From: S5-327 sp965200975
Lineage (GTDB): Bacteria > Chloroflexota > Dehalococcoidia > Lucifugimonadales > Australimonadaceae
Reading direction: 5' to 3'
Length of the DNA: 64,000 nt
NCBI GenBank assembly: GCA_965200975.1
Contig: OZ241740.1
Location: 1,674,001 to 1,738,000, forward strand
Below, in pieces: positions 16,297 to 25,121 of this stretch. Position 1 is the first letter of the stretch, and every line of letters starts with the position of its first letter. A program made the position numbers and the translations under genes. The notes beneath the pieces were generated by a model that saw only the letters and a program-made list of their open reading frames with translations, was not told where the DNA came from and made no database searches.

Positions 16297-16369
16297 CGTC
16301 CCTCCTGCCACACTTGCACGACGTCGACCTCTCCTATCGGCAGGGCCGTTGCGCTTCGAGCGCTTGCCC

Positions 16370-17215
16370 TTAGGCCGGATACACCGCTTGACTCCCCAGC
16401 TGCGGCCATGCGGCGGGCGCTCCGGCTTTCTCCAGCCGCTCGGCCAGCGGCAGCGACTCGTCCCAGTTGTACGCGATGAACCGGCGGCCATTCACCCCGT
16501 TCGCCTCCTCCGACGCAAGCCACACGACCGGCTTGCGCATCACGTCCGGCTGGATCAGCTTTGCGCGGTCGAATGGCGAGTCAGGCGGCAGCAGATTGGT
16601 GTTCACCGGCCCGCCCGGCACGAGCACGTTCGCCGTAACGCCTGTCCCGTCCAACTCCGCGGCCATCGTCGCCACTAGCGCCTCGTGCCCGGCCTTCGAT
16701 GGCCCGTACGGCGCCATATTGATGCGTATCATCGTGTCGAGGCTGGTGGTTACGCCGATAATCCGGCCCCAACCCTGCTCCAGCATCGGCTGAACAGCGG
16801 CATGCGCCATAAAGAACGGGCCGCTGAAGTTCACCGCCACCACGCGGCTCCACGCGTCCGGCTGCACGCCCCACCACGGCTCCATAATCGTGTCGCTCAT
16901 TCCCACGTTCCGCTGATTCGTCCCCGCATTGTTCACTAGCGCGTGCAACGCCCCGAACCGCTCCAACGCCGACTCAACCACGCGCTGGGCGTCCGCGTAG
17001 CTCGTAACGTCCCCGGCGAGCGCCAGCACCCGCTCATCCCCGCCGGCTTCCCTCGCGTCGTTCGCGCTCGCCTCGAGCGCCGCTCCGTCTATATCCATCA
17101 TCGCCACGTTCGCCCCTGCCGAGGCCAGGGCGATCGACATCTCCCGCCCCATCCCGATAGGCGACGCCGCTCCCGTAACGATTACCGTTTTCCCGTCCAG
17201 TACGCCGTATGCCAT
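16370..17215 (-). CDS. Short-chain dehydrogenase/reductase
   Basis: 281 residues, classical SDR fold. NAD(P)-binding TGAASPIGMG at residues 14-23, aspartate after beta-2 (MMDIDG, suggesting NAD preference), NNAG in the middle, and the active site YxxxK as YGPSKAG with an upstream Ser in TTSLD. The enzyme should oxidise or reduce a hydroxyl/carbonyl substrate that the preceding genes import or make. It is the last gene of the minus-strand operon, about 90 bases after the molybdopterin hydroxylase. Confidence 0.88.
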   Translation of the reverse strand: MAYGVLDGKTVIVTGAASPIGMGREMSIALASAGANVAMMDIDGAALEASANDAREAGGDERVLALAGDVTSYADAQRVVESALERFGALHALVNNAGTNQRNVGMSDTIMEPWWGVQPDAWSRVVAVNFSGPFFMAHAAVQPMLEQGWGRIIGVTTSLDTMIRINMAPYGPSKAGHEALVATMAAELDGTGVTANVLVPGGPVNTNLLPPDSPFDRAKLIQPDVMRKPVVWLASEEANGVNGRRFIAYNWDESLPLAERLEKAGAPAAWPQLGSQAVYPA

Positions 17216-17303
17216 AGCAACCTCCCTCCTGTTCGTCCTCGCGGATGCCTGTGCGCTCTCCGGCTCTTGCTCCCGTTCGCGATGAAGTCTGCCTGCAATG
17301 CTC

Positions 17304-19478
17304 CTATGCGCCGCCTTGCAGTATGCGGTACACCCGCTCCGCCGTAAGGGGCAGCGACTGCGCCGGCGCTCCTATGGCGTCATGCACCGCGTTGGCGATC
17401 GCCGACGCGGTAGGCACGTTCCCCGACTCGGCAATCGCTCCCGCGTTGAAAGGCCCGGGCCCTTCGTCCCCCGGCAGCAGCGCAATCTCGAATGCCGGTA
17501 TGTCCTGAATGTTCGGTATCTTGTAGTCGGCCAGGTTGAGCGCCGTCGGGCGTCCGTTCTCGATGAGATGCTCCTCCACCGTCGCCATTCCCAGCCCCTG
17601 GACTGCTCCGCCGAGAATCTGTCCGCGGTAGCCTTCGGGGTTGATTATTGTGCCTGTGGCATGCGCGCTCACGATGCGCAAGACCGTTACGCTCCCCGTC
17701 TCGGGGTCCACCGACACCTCCGCCGCCTGCGCCGTGAACTCTGTAGTCGGCGGGTCCGGAAACAGCGGAACTTTCTTGTAGGCGTTTACCGACACCTCGC
17801 CTCCGTTGGCGCGGCAGAGCTCCGCGGCTGCCTCCGCAAACGGCGCGCTCCCCACCGCCTCCCGCATCTGCGCTCGTAACACGCCGACCGCCTCCTGCAC
17901 GGTCGTCCCGAGCGCGAACGTGACCCGGCTCCCCGACACCCCGAGGTCGAACGGCAGCTCGTCCGTTGGCGCGGGGACTACTGCGACTGCCGCGGGATCG
18001 ATGCCGAACTCCTCAGCGATAACCTGCTGCATTGCCGTGTACGCGCCCTGGCCCGGGTCCGCAATCGGCACATGAAGCGTCAGCGAGCCGTCTGCGCGCA
18101 GCGTCAGCCGGCAGCTCGAATCGCCGCCGATGGGGCCGCGCTCGTACATAGCGACTCCTCTGCCTGTGTGCGCCGCCTTGGGGCTGCTCCACCCGATGCG
18201 CTCCACTGCCGCATCCAGCGTCTCCACCGCCTTGATTGCGCCCCAGCGCTCGCCGTTCGGCGCCGCGTCCCCCGGGCGCAGGAGGTTCCGCCGTCTGAAC
18301 TCAGCCGCATCCACCCCCAGTTCCGCCGCAACGACGTTGAGGTGCGACTCCACGGCAAAGTTGATCTGCGGCCCGCCCGGCGACCGCATATGCCCCGAAG
18401 GCATCGTGTTCGTGTACCCGATGATGCTTTCCACGTCCAGCGCCGTGAACCGGTAACAGCTTCCCGCCTGCTCCATGCCGTGCAGGTTGACGTTCGGAGC
18501 GGGCTTGAACGCTCCATACGCCCCGCCGTCGAATCGCGCCCGCACCTGCATTCCCGTGAGCGAGCCGTCTTCGGTCACTCCCGTGCGTATCGTGATAGTT
18601 CCCGGATGGCGACTGTTCGCGGCCAGCAGCTCCTCCTGATACGACATCACTATCTTCACCGGGCGTCCTGTCTCCCGCGACAGCAGATACGCGACCGGCG
18701 TATCCATCGGAGAGCCCTTCCCTCCGAAGTCTCCGCCCACCGGCATCGGATGCACGCGAATCGTCGCAGCCTCCACGCCGAAGCAAGCCGCAAGCTGCCC
18801 CCGCAGCAGATGCGGGCTCTTGTTCGACGCCCACACGTCCGCCGTTCCGTCTGCGTGCGCCGACACCGCGCACGCATGCGTTTCCATATAGACGTGATGC
18901 TCCTTTTGCGTAGTGAACGTGTTCTCGAACACGCGCGCAGACGCCGCCAGCGCGCCGTCTGCGTCTCCGAACGTCCACCGGGCGTAGGAGCACACGTTCG
19001 GCAAATCGGGGCGCTCCGGATGCACGAACGCTCCCGCATACTGCGTCGGATCCTCATGCACGAGCGGCGCTTCCGGCGCGAGCGCCGCATCCAGGTCGAA
19101 CACAGGCTCGAGCTCTTCGTACTCCACCCGGATCAGATCGATCGCCGCCGCAGCCGCATCCGCGGAGTCGGCCGCCACCGCGGCTACGCGCTCGCCGATG
19201 AACCGCGTCTTCCCTACTGCGAGCACGGGCAAGTCCCGCATCATCCGCCCGATCCAGTGCGGGTGTTGCGCCCCTGTCACGACGGCCCGCACTCCAGGCG
19301 CGCGCTCGGCTGCGCTCGTATCGATGCGCACAATCCGCGCATGCGCATACGGGCTGCGAAGCGTGCGTCCCCACAGGCAGCCTTCCAAGTCCACGTCGGC
19401 GGCGTACCGCAGGCGTCCGTTCACCTTCTCCGGCCCCTCTATTCGGGGAGTGCGTTTCCCGATAACCCGCATCGTCAT
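17304..19478 (-). CDS. Xanthine dehydrogenase-family molybdopterin-binding large subunit
   Basis: 724 residues, a complete large subunit. The N-terminal Ald_Xan_dh_C domain starts RIEGPEKVNGRLRYAAD, with SPYAHARI and VRYVG-like FIGERVAAVAAD. The molybdopterin domains have PHLLRGQLAACFG, GGDFGGKGSPMDT, MRSPGGPQ in the position of the AYRG loop, and near the C-terminus GQILGGAVQGLGMATVEEHL. Such enzymes hydroxylate heteroaromatic or aldehyde carbons using Mo-MPT. No 2Fe-2S or FAD subunit gene is adjacent, so partner subunits must be encoded elsewhere, as for the copy at 45008. Lies between an exporter and an SDR. Confidence 0.9.
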   Translation of the reverse strand: MTMRVIGKRTPRIEGPEKVNGRLRYAADVDLEGCLWGRTLRSPYAHARIVRIDTSAAERAPGVRAVVTGAQHPHWIGRMMRDLPVLAVGKTRFIGERVAAVAADSADAAAAAIDLIRVEYEELEPVFDLDAALAPEAPLVHEDPTQYAGAFVHPERPDLPNVCSYARWTFGDADGALAASARVFENTFTTQKEHHVYMETHACAVSAHADGTADVWASNKSPHLLRGQLAACFGVEAATIRVHPMPVGGDFGGKGSPMDTPVAYLLSRETGRPVKIVMSYQEELLAANSRHPGTITIRTGVTEDGSLTGMQVRARFDGGAYGAFKPAPNVNLHGMEQAGSCYRFTALDVESIIGYTNTMPSGHMRSPGGPQINFAVESHLNVVAAELGVDAAEFRRRNLLRPGDAAPNGERWGAIKAVETLDAAVERIGWSSPKAAHTGRGVAMYERGPIGGDSSCRLTLRADGSLTLHVPIADPGQGAYTAMQQVIAEEFGIDPAAVAVVPAPTDELPFDLGVSGSRVTFALGTTVQEAVGVLRAQMREAVGSAPFAEAAAELCRANGGEVSVNAYKKVPLFPDPPTTEFTAQAAEVSVDPETGSVTVLRIVSAHATGTIINPEGYRGQILGGAVQGLGMATVEEHLIENGRPTALNLADYKIPNIQDIPAFEIALLPGDEGPGPFNAGAIAESGNVPTASAIANAVHDAIGAPAQSLPLTAERVYRILQGGA

Positions 19479-19526
19479 GTCGCCTCCTTGCCGCGGACTG
19501 CGGAGCCCTTCACGTATTCCCTGCGC

Positions 19527-20462
19527 TTACATCTCCGCGCCCACAATCACTGCCGCCACGCCTCCAACGACCAGCACAGTCCCCGCGACGAGCGGCAGGG
19601 TAATCCGCTCGAGACGCTGCAGGAAGAGGTGCGCCAGAATCAGCGCCACGAACGTATTCAGCGCGAACACCGGCGACACGATGACGACCGGCGCGCGACT
19701 GAGGGCCACGTACAGGAACGCGACCCCCGTGGACATCGCCAAGCCTCCCGCCGCAACAAAAGCCAGCGACCGGGCCGGCGCGCTCCGCACCGTCGACGGC
19801 AGCGCGTGGGCTGAGAACAGGCCCATCACCACGAAGCCGACGAGCATCGTATACGTCGCCGACACTAACGGAACCGTCAACTCCGTAACTGCGACACGCC
19901 CGAGAGCAGGCACCGTTCCGTATGCGACCGCCGCGCACGCCGCCGCCAGGTAGCCTGCGAAACGGGGATTGCGTCCGGCAAATCCCTTGGCGCCGGGCGG
20001 AGCGGGAGTCGCGCCGCCCCGCGCTGTAACCTCGCCGTATACGACAACGATCACGCCGGACACAGCCAGCAGCGTTCCGGCCCCCAACGCCGGATTGATG
20101 CGCTCGTTCAGGAACACCACGCCCTCGAATGCCGACACGATTGGCGCCATCGCGAGGATAGGGTTCGCCTTGAGCACCCCCAGCTGGCGCATCGCGATGA
20201 AGTTCATGTACCGGCCCAGAGGGAAGTTCACCATTCCGATCAACACCAGCCACCCAAAGACCGCCAGCGAGACGCCGAATAGCTCCTGGGGGTAGAGCGC
20301 GACAGTCGCTCCGGCGATCAGCACCCACCCGACGATGAGGGACAGGAAGTTCCCCACGCCGGAGGGCACGTCCGCCAACCCGACCCGCGCCAGCACCATC
20401 CCGCTCCCGAAACACACCGGCACTAGCAGCGCTATGAGAAGTCCCGATAGTTCCGACGACAT
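19527..20462 (-). CDS. EamA/DMT-superfamily transporter
   Basis: 311 residues with ten predicted membrane helices in two EamA halves (first half ends GVIVVVYGEV; second half starts near RFAGYLAAAC and ends VVGGVAAVIVGAE). FLNERINPALGAGTLLAVSG is the typical E-R motif at the end of the first repeat. DMT carriers usually export amino acids, drugs or other metabolites. Its position between the TRAP importer and the molybdopterin hydroxylase suggests efflux of a pathway product or exchange of substrate. Confidence 0.85.
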   Translation of the reverse strand: MSSELSGLLIALLVPVCFGSGMVLARVGLADVPSGVGNFLSLIVGWVLIAGATVALYPQELFGVSLAVFGWLVLIGMVNFPLGRYMNFIAMRQLGVLKANPILAMAPIVSAFEGVVFLNERINPALGAGTLLAVSGVIVVVYGEVTARGGATPAPPGAKGFAGRNPRFAGYLAAACAAVAYGTVPALGRVAVTELTVPLVSATYTMLVGFVVMGLFSAHALPSTVRSAPARSLAFVAAGGLAMSTGVAFLYVALSRAPVVIVSPVFALNTFVALILAHLFLQRLERITLPLVAGTVLVVGGVAAVIVGAEM

Positions 20463-20484
20463 GCCTGCCGCTGCCCGGCTCGGA

Positions 20485-21852
20485 CTACACCACGAGGCTG
20501 GGCAGCCACGTTGCGATTTGCGGGAATGCGATTACCAGCCCTACTGCGATGATGTCCAGTATGACGAACGGGATGCTTGCGCGGTACAGATCGGACATCG
20601 ACGCCTGTGGCACAACTCCCTTCAGCGCGAACAGCATCATCCCGAACGGGGGCGTGATTGCTCCTATGGAGATGTTCATCAGGAACAGCACCCAGAACCA
20701 CACGGGGTCTATCCCCAGCGGGTCGAGGATGGGCACCAGCACCGGAATGGCGACGAGCATGATGGAAAGCTGGTCGATGAAGAAGCCCAACACCAGCACC
20801 GCCAATTGCACCATGATGACGAGAACGATGGCCGAGATGCCCAGCGTGACTATGAAGTCGAGGAACTGCGTCGTGGCGCCGGTGAAGGCGAGAAGCTGCC
20901 CCAAGGCGACCGCGCCCGTTATGATCAGGAAGATCATCCCGCTGATGTAGACCGTGCCGTAGAGCGCGTCCTTTACGACCTGAAAGTCGAAACGAACGCC
21001 GGCCAGGCTCCCGGTGCTAAACCGCCGCCTCAGCAGCCGGTAGAGCGCTGCGACGATGAACGCGCCGATAGCTCCGGTCGCCGCCGCCTCGCTCGGCGTG
21101 GTAATGCCAAAGATGATGAACCCCATCACCATAATGACGATGATGCCCAACGGGCTCAGCAGGGCAAGGCCGCCGAAGCGCGCCCCCCAGGTCGCCGTCA
21201 CTCCTACGTAAGGCGGCGCAAGCGACGGGTTCATCCGCACCCTCGCCCAGATATAGAGGCCGTAAACCGTCGCCATCATCAGCCCGGGAATAAACCCGGC
21301 GATCAGCAACCGCGCGATCGACACCTCCGCCAGGCTCCCCACAAGCACTGCCAGCGCGCTCGGCGGGATAATCGCCGCAAGCAACCCCGACGACATAATC
21401 GTTCCCAGCGACAGCCGCCGCTCGTAGCCCCGTTTCTCCATCTCCGGGTGAAGCGTCGTGCCCAGGAGGGCAGTGTCCGCCATTCCCGCTCCGCTGAGGG
21501 TGGCGAGCGCCGTGCCCGCTCCAAGAGAGATGAACAGCAGGCGCGCGCGGACGCGTCCTATCCAACGGTCCATTACGTCGATCGTTAACCCGATGACGCG
21601 CGATTGAAAGAGCACCTCGCCCAGCAGGAAGAACATCGGTATGGCGAGGAGATTAAAGGTGGCGACCGACCTGTACACGCTGCCGGGCAGCAGCTGCAGG
21701 CCAAGCGTCCCCTCCACCATGAACAAGCCGATGATGTTGAGCAGGGCGAACGCCACGGCTACAGGCATACCCGTAGACATAAGCGCCAGCAGCAACGCGA
21801 AGAACGTGATGAGAGTCAGCCACCAGGGCAGCTCGAATCCGAGAATTTCCAT
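20485..21852 (-). CDS. dctM: TRAP transporter large permease DctM
   Basis: 455 residues with about 12 membrane segments. Family signatures include STGMPVAVAFALLNI, NLLAIPMFFLLGEVL, ATLSGAGMADTALLGT, IPPSALAVLVGSLAEVS and ITPPFGMMLFALKG. It forms the Na+-driven transmembrane channel that receives a bound organic acid from the DctP protein. ATG sits 12 bases after the DctQ stop. Confidence 0.95.
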   Translation of the reverse strand: MEILGFELPWWLTLITFFALLLALMSTGMPVAVAFALLNIIGLFMVEGTLGLQLLPGSVYRSVATFNLLAIPMFFLLGEVLFQSRVIGLTIDVMDRWIGRVRARLLFISLGAGTALATLSGAGMADTALLGTTLHPEMEKRGYERRLSLGTIMSSGLLAAIIPPSALAVLVGSLAEVSIARLLIAGFIPGLMMATVYGLYIWARVRMNPSLAPPYVGVTATWGARFGGLALLSPLGIIVIMVMGFIIFGITTPSEAAATGAIGAFIVAALYRLLRRRFSTGSLAGVRFDFQVVKDALYGTVYISGMIFLIITGAVALGQLLAFTGATTQFLDFIVTLGISAIVLVIMVQLAVLVLGFFIDQLSIMLVAIPVLVPILDPLGIDPVWFWVLFLMNISIGAITPPFGMMLFALKGVVPQASMSDLYRASIPFVILDIIAVGLVIAFPQIATWLPSLVV

Positions 21853-21864
21853 AGGCTGAGAGCG

Positions 21865-22506
21865 CTAGACGCCCGCCTCCTCGACAACTGACTGGTAGCG
21901 CTTGAACCGGATGGCGTTGACGGCCATTCGCAGAAACTGAATTCCAAGCACTGTGAACCCGTAGGGAATCACCCACGTGATGAGCCAGCGCTCCACTTCG
22001 ATGCCTGAGAGAAGAACCGCGTTCGACTCGAACTCCTGGAGCGTCTTGTCGAGCGTCCGCCAGACGAGGATGGCGCAGACTCCGGCGCCCGTGAGCGACC
22101 CGATGATGTAGAGCCACAGACGTGGGAGCGGGCCTAACTGCTCGGTGATGGCCGTCATGCGGACGTGCCCCTCCCGGCGCAGCACGATAGGCGCGGCAAG
22201 GAACGTGAGATAGAGCAGACTGAACTCCGTCATCGGAAGCGCCCAGGGCACCGGGGCCTCGAAGACACGCCGCATCAGGACGTTGAAGCCGATAGTGAAC
22301 GCTACAAAAAGCACAATGATCGCCCCCGCGAAAGCGGAGAGGTCGATTACCCAATCGAAGATGCGTGAGGGCAGCGGATTCCCTGCGCGCCGGCGGCGTT
22401 GCTGAGTGGTTACGTCAAACAGACCATCCCTGCAAGCTGCGAGGAGCGAGCGCCTCCCGCGGTCATCGACGGAAGGCGGGGAGTTCGCATTTCCGGACTG
22501 CGTCAT
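21865..22506 (-). CDS. dctQ: TRAP transporter small permease DctQ
   Basis: 213 residues; the family is usually 160-200. A ~45-residue polar leader precedes four membrane helices. The DctQ signature region is VPWALPMTEFSLLYLTFLAAP with the following RREGHVRM. It pairs with DctM. A shorter start inside the leader is possible, but ATG 22506 is the only good upstream ATG after the DctP gene. Confidence 0.88.
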   Translation of the reverse strand: MTQSGNANSPPSVDDRGRRSLLAACRDGLFDVTTQQRRRRAGNPLPSRIFDWVIDLSAFAGAIIVLFVAFTIGFNVLMRRVFEAPVPWALPMTEFSLLYLTFLAAPIVLRREGHVRMTAITEQLGPLPRLWLYIIGSLTGAGVCAILVWRTLDKTLQEFESNAVLLSGIEVERWLITWVIPYGFTVLGIQFLRMAVNAIRFKRYQSVVEEAGV

Positions 22507-22597
22507 GGCTCTCTCATTCTTCGTTGGCGGGGCGCGGGCGAATGCGCAAGCCGGGCCGCCTGACGGCGGCCCGGCTCCTACCCTGCCCGTCTACCGG

Positions 22598-23713
22598 TTA
22601 CAGTCCGGCAGGGTTCTCTCGGTTATTCGGAAGCACCTGCTCGTTGACGCAGCGGACAGCATCGGCGAGCGGTTGCCCCAGCCTGGGGTTGGGGTCAACG
22701 ATGAACTCCTGAAGGATCTTGTCGTAGTGATCGGTGGTGAACTGCTCCTGCAGCTCATCGGACCAGTCGATCGGCTCGACGCCTGCTTCCTTAAGGTAGG
22801 TCCACTCGTCGATTTCCACGTCGTTCATCTGCCGGGTCTGGTACTCCGAGGCGCTTGCGACTGCGTCGTAGACAGCCTGCTGCTGCGCTTCGGACAATTC
22901 GTCCCAAGCGTTCTGGTTGAACATAACGCCGAGTCCGCCGCCGCCGGCGAGAGAGTCCGGGTACTGGTACTTAAGCACCTCGTCCCACTTGCCGGCCTTC
23001 GCGCCTGTGCCGCCCCAGTAGAGGCCCTTGATGACGCCCTTCTCGAGCGCGGGGTAGATCTCCGAGAACTGCAGCGGGGTCGTCGTCGCGCCGTAGTCGT
23101 GCAGGAACGCCTGGTAGATCGTCGCCGCGCGCAAGTGCAGCCCTTCGAACTCGTCGATCGTGTTCACCGGCTCTATGGTCCAGAGCCGTGCTCCCCAGCC
23201 GCCGGTGATGGCGGCGACGTACTGGACGCCAAGAGGCTCGTAGATGTCCTCAAGGGCGCTGAACAGCCCGCACTCGACACGGGGAGTGAAGTTGTCGGCG
23301 ACATAGTTGAAGTTGGCCGCGACGTTTTCGCCGAGGCCCTGCTTGGTGTGGTCCGTGTGGTAGGCGCCGACCGTTACGATGGCGTCGAACAAGCCGTCGC
23401 GCAGCGGCTGGAACTGTTCGAGGGAGTGAGTAACCTCAGGCCCGCCTCGGCGGTCGATGGTCACGGTGCCGTGCGACAGTTCGCTCACCTTCTCGATGAA
23501 GTGCTGAGTGCCTCTCGATATGTCCAGCACCGTGGGGAACGCGTCGATGAGTTTGAGCGTGACTTCCTTGTCCTCCTCCATCATCATCGCTTCTGTCGGC
23601 GTTGGCGTGGGCGCCGGCGTCGGCGTAGCCGTCGGATCGGATCCGCACGCTGCCGCCAGCATCCCCAGCGCCGCGAGAGACGCTATCCCTACTGCAAATC
23701 TGCCTGCACGCAT
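22598..23713 (-). CDS. dctP: TRAP transporter substrate-binding lipoprotein DctP
   Basis: 371 residues from ATG 23713, preceded by GAGAGAAAGGAAG; the longer frame to 24022 enters the upstream amidohydrolase and is not used. Residues 1-22 form a signal peptide with lipobox LAAAC (Cys23), then a TP-rich linker. The mature part has the DctP fold: GLGENVAANFNYV, a GLHLRAATIYQAF carboxylate-binding arginine motif, and AWDELSEAQQQAVYDA. The conserved Arg binds the substrate carboxylate. The operon suggests an aromatic or keto acid ligand, but this is inference. Confidence 0.93.
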   Translation of the reverse strand: MRAGRFAVGIASLAALGMLAAACGSDPTATPTPAPTPTPTEAMMMEEDKEVTLKLIDAFPTVLDISRGTQHFIEKVSELSHGTVTIDRRGGPEVTHSLEQFQPLRDGLFDAIVTVGAYHTDHTKQGLGENVAANFNYVADNFTPRVECGLFSALEDIYEPLGVQYVAAITGGWGARLWTIEPVNTIDEFEGLHLRAATIYQAFLHDYGATTTPLQFSEIYPALEKGVIKGLYWGGTGAKAGKWDEVLKYQYPDSLAGGGGLGVMFNQNAWDELSEAQQQAVYDAVASASEYQTRQMNDVEIDEWTYLKEAGVEPIDWSDELQEQFTTDHYDKILQEFIVDPNPRLGQPLADAVRCVNEQVLPNNRENPAGL

Positions 23714-23775
23714 CGATACTTCCTTTCTCTCCGGATCTCTCTGAACCAGACTATGGTTTGGAGCCTCAACACGCC

Positions 23776-24882
23776 TTAAGCGGCGGACGACGCCAAATTG
23801 TAGAACTCCAGCGAGTTCCGCCACAGGATCGCTTCCTTCTGTTCCGCCGACAGCGTCTCCTCCTCGATAAGCTCCTCGATCTCCTGGCGAATGCTGCCCA
23901 GGTTCACCTCGTGCGGAAAGTCGGACGAGAAGATGAACGCCTCCGGCCCGACAGCGTGCACCGCGTACGAGAGGGCCGGCTCGTCCCCTTCTACCCCAAC
24001 GCGGATACGGCCTTGCTTGCACAGGCTAATGATGTACTCGTACATCGTCATCTCCCCTGGCACCTGCACCAGCTCTCCCCGCGGATCGAACGGCAAGAAC
24101 GCCGAGTACGACCCGTTGAATCGCTCCAGCGCCATAAGGAACCACCCCACCCCGCCTTCCAGGAACCCCACCTTCAGACCGGGGAAGCGCTCAAACACTC
24201 CGTTGAACAGCATCCCTGCGAGGCAGATCATAATGCCCATCGGGTGTCCGATTGCGTGCGTGGCCGCGAACACGTTCATCGTGTTCATGCCGAGGTCGTG
24301 GTGCGCGCCGCCGTGCACCGCCAACGGCGCTCCCAACCGCTCGGCCTCCGCGTACACAGGCCAATAGCTCTTGGCCCCCAGATGCATTGGCAGACCCGTC
24401 GACGGCAGCATTGCGCCCACCATTCCCAGATCCTTCACTGCGCGGCGCAACTCCTCCACCGCCGCGTCCGGCTCTTGCATGGGGATCAGCGCCACCGGAT
24501 GGAGCCGGCTGTCCTTGTAGGCGTACTCTTCCGTAATCCAGTCGTTGTACGCTTGGCACGTCTGAATCGCGAAATCGGCGTCGATGATGCGGCCGTACGA
24601 CAGCCCGCTCGTTGGGTAGAGTACGGCTGATTCCACGCCCGCCTTGTCCATAAAGTCGCCCCAGCCGCCAGCGCCCGGGTTCGTGAACACGCCGTTGCTC
24701 ATGCCGAACGAGTCCGGCGGCTGCTGCATAAGCCCGTGATGCAGGTGGTCCAAGTGCGGAAACAGCCCCAGCAGCTTCGGGATGTTGGCCTCTTTCATGG
24801 GGCTCCGCAAGTGCCGGCGCAACCCCTCGGCATCCTCGAAAATATGGCCGTCCCCGTCAATCACAATCTCAAGGTTCGCCAT
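23776..24882 (-). CDS. Amidohydrolase_2-family metal-dependent hydrolase/decarboxylase
   Basis: 368 residues from ATG 24882 with ribosome binding site AGGGAGGAG; the upstream extension to 25038 is not used. N-terminal metal motif DGDGHIFED (in place of HxH), PLAVHGGAHHD (His) and FSSDFPHEV (the Asp/His end motif) mark the ACMSD-like amidohydrolase-2 group, whose members decarboxylate or hydrolyse aromatic and other carboxylic acids using Zn or Mn. It is the first gene of the TRAP operon and resembles the divergent gene at 25122, so the two probably act on related compounds. Confidence 0.88.
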   Translation of the reverse strand: MANLEIVIDGDGHIFEDAEGLRRHLRSPMKEANIPKLLGLFPHLDHLHHGLMQQPPDSFGMSNGVFTNPGAGGWGDFMDKAGVESAVLYPTSGLSYGRIIDADFAIQTCQAYNDWITEEYAYKDSRLHPVALIPMQEPDAAVEELRRAVKDLGMVGAMLPSTGLPMHLGAKSYWPVYAEAERLGAPLAVHGGAHHDLGMNTMNVFAATHAIGHPMGIMICLAGMLFNGVFERFPGLKVGFLEGGVGWFLMALERFNGSYSAFLPFDPRGELVQVPGEMTMYEYIISLCKQGRIRVGVEGDEPALSYAVHAVGPEAFIFSSDFPHEVNLGSIRQEIEELIEEETLSAEQKEAILWRNSLEFYNLASSAA

Positions 24883-24978
24883 GACTCCTCCCTTTAGTAC
24901 GGCGTAACTCGCGCGGCGTAGTTCGGCGTCCTCATTCGTCTGTATACGGACCCGCCGCTGCGCTGCAGCAGAGCGCGA

Positions 24979-25007
24979 ATCATTGCAGTCGGAGGCTAAT
25001 CTGTCAA
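24979..25007 (-). promoter_or_regulatory. Promoter of the amidohydrolase-TRAP operon
   Basis: On the minus strand a perfect TTGACA (25007-25002) stands 17 bases from AATGAT (24984-24979, 4 of 6 matches to the -10 consensus). It points toward the amidohydrolase start at 24882. It lies in the 240-base gap between divergent amidohydrolase genes. Confidence 0.6.
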
Positions 25008-25026
25008 TCAGTAGCCTATCCTGTCG

Positions 25027-25050
25027 TATAGCGCACAAGCATACGCTATA
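25027..25050. promoter_or_regulatory. Dyad in the divergent intergenic region, possible operator
   Basis: TATAGCG (25027-25033) and CGCTATA (25044-25050) are exact inverted copies with a 10-base spacer, the geometry expected for a dimeric regulator. It lies just upstream of the minus-strand -35 and within 100 bases of the plus-strand gene at 25122, so one protein could control both. No regulator gene is present next to it. Confidence 0.45.
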
Positions 25051-25121
25051 TCCGTCGGTTTGATAGCCTGACCGCGCCTTGCGTGGCAGAAATACGCCAT
25101 CGACGCCTTGGGAGGAAAGTT

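Noticed and set aside
18072..19814. 580-codon plus-strand ORF opposite the molybdopterin subunit
   Set aside because: Arg/His-rich composition and no family match; it mirrors a well-conserved minus-strand gene.
23714..24022. N-terminal extension of DctP upstream of 23713
   Set aside because: It enters the preceding amidohydrolase gene, and the signal peptide, lipobox and ribosome binding site fix the start at 23713.
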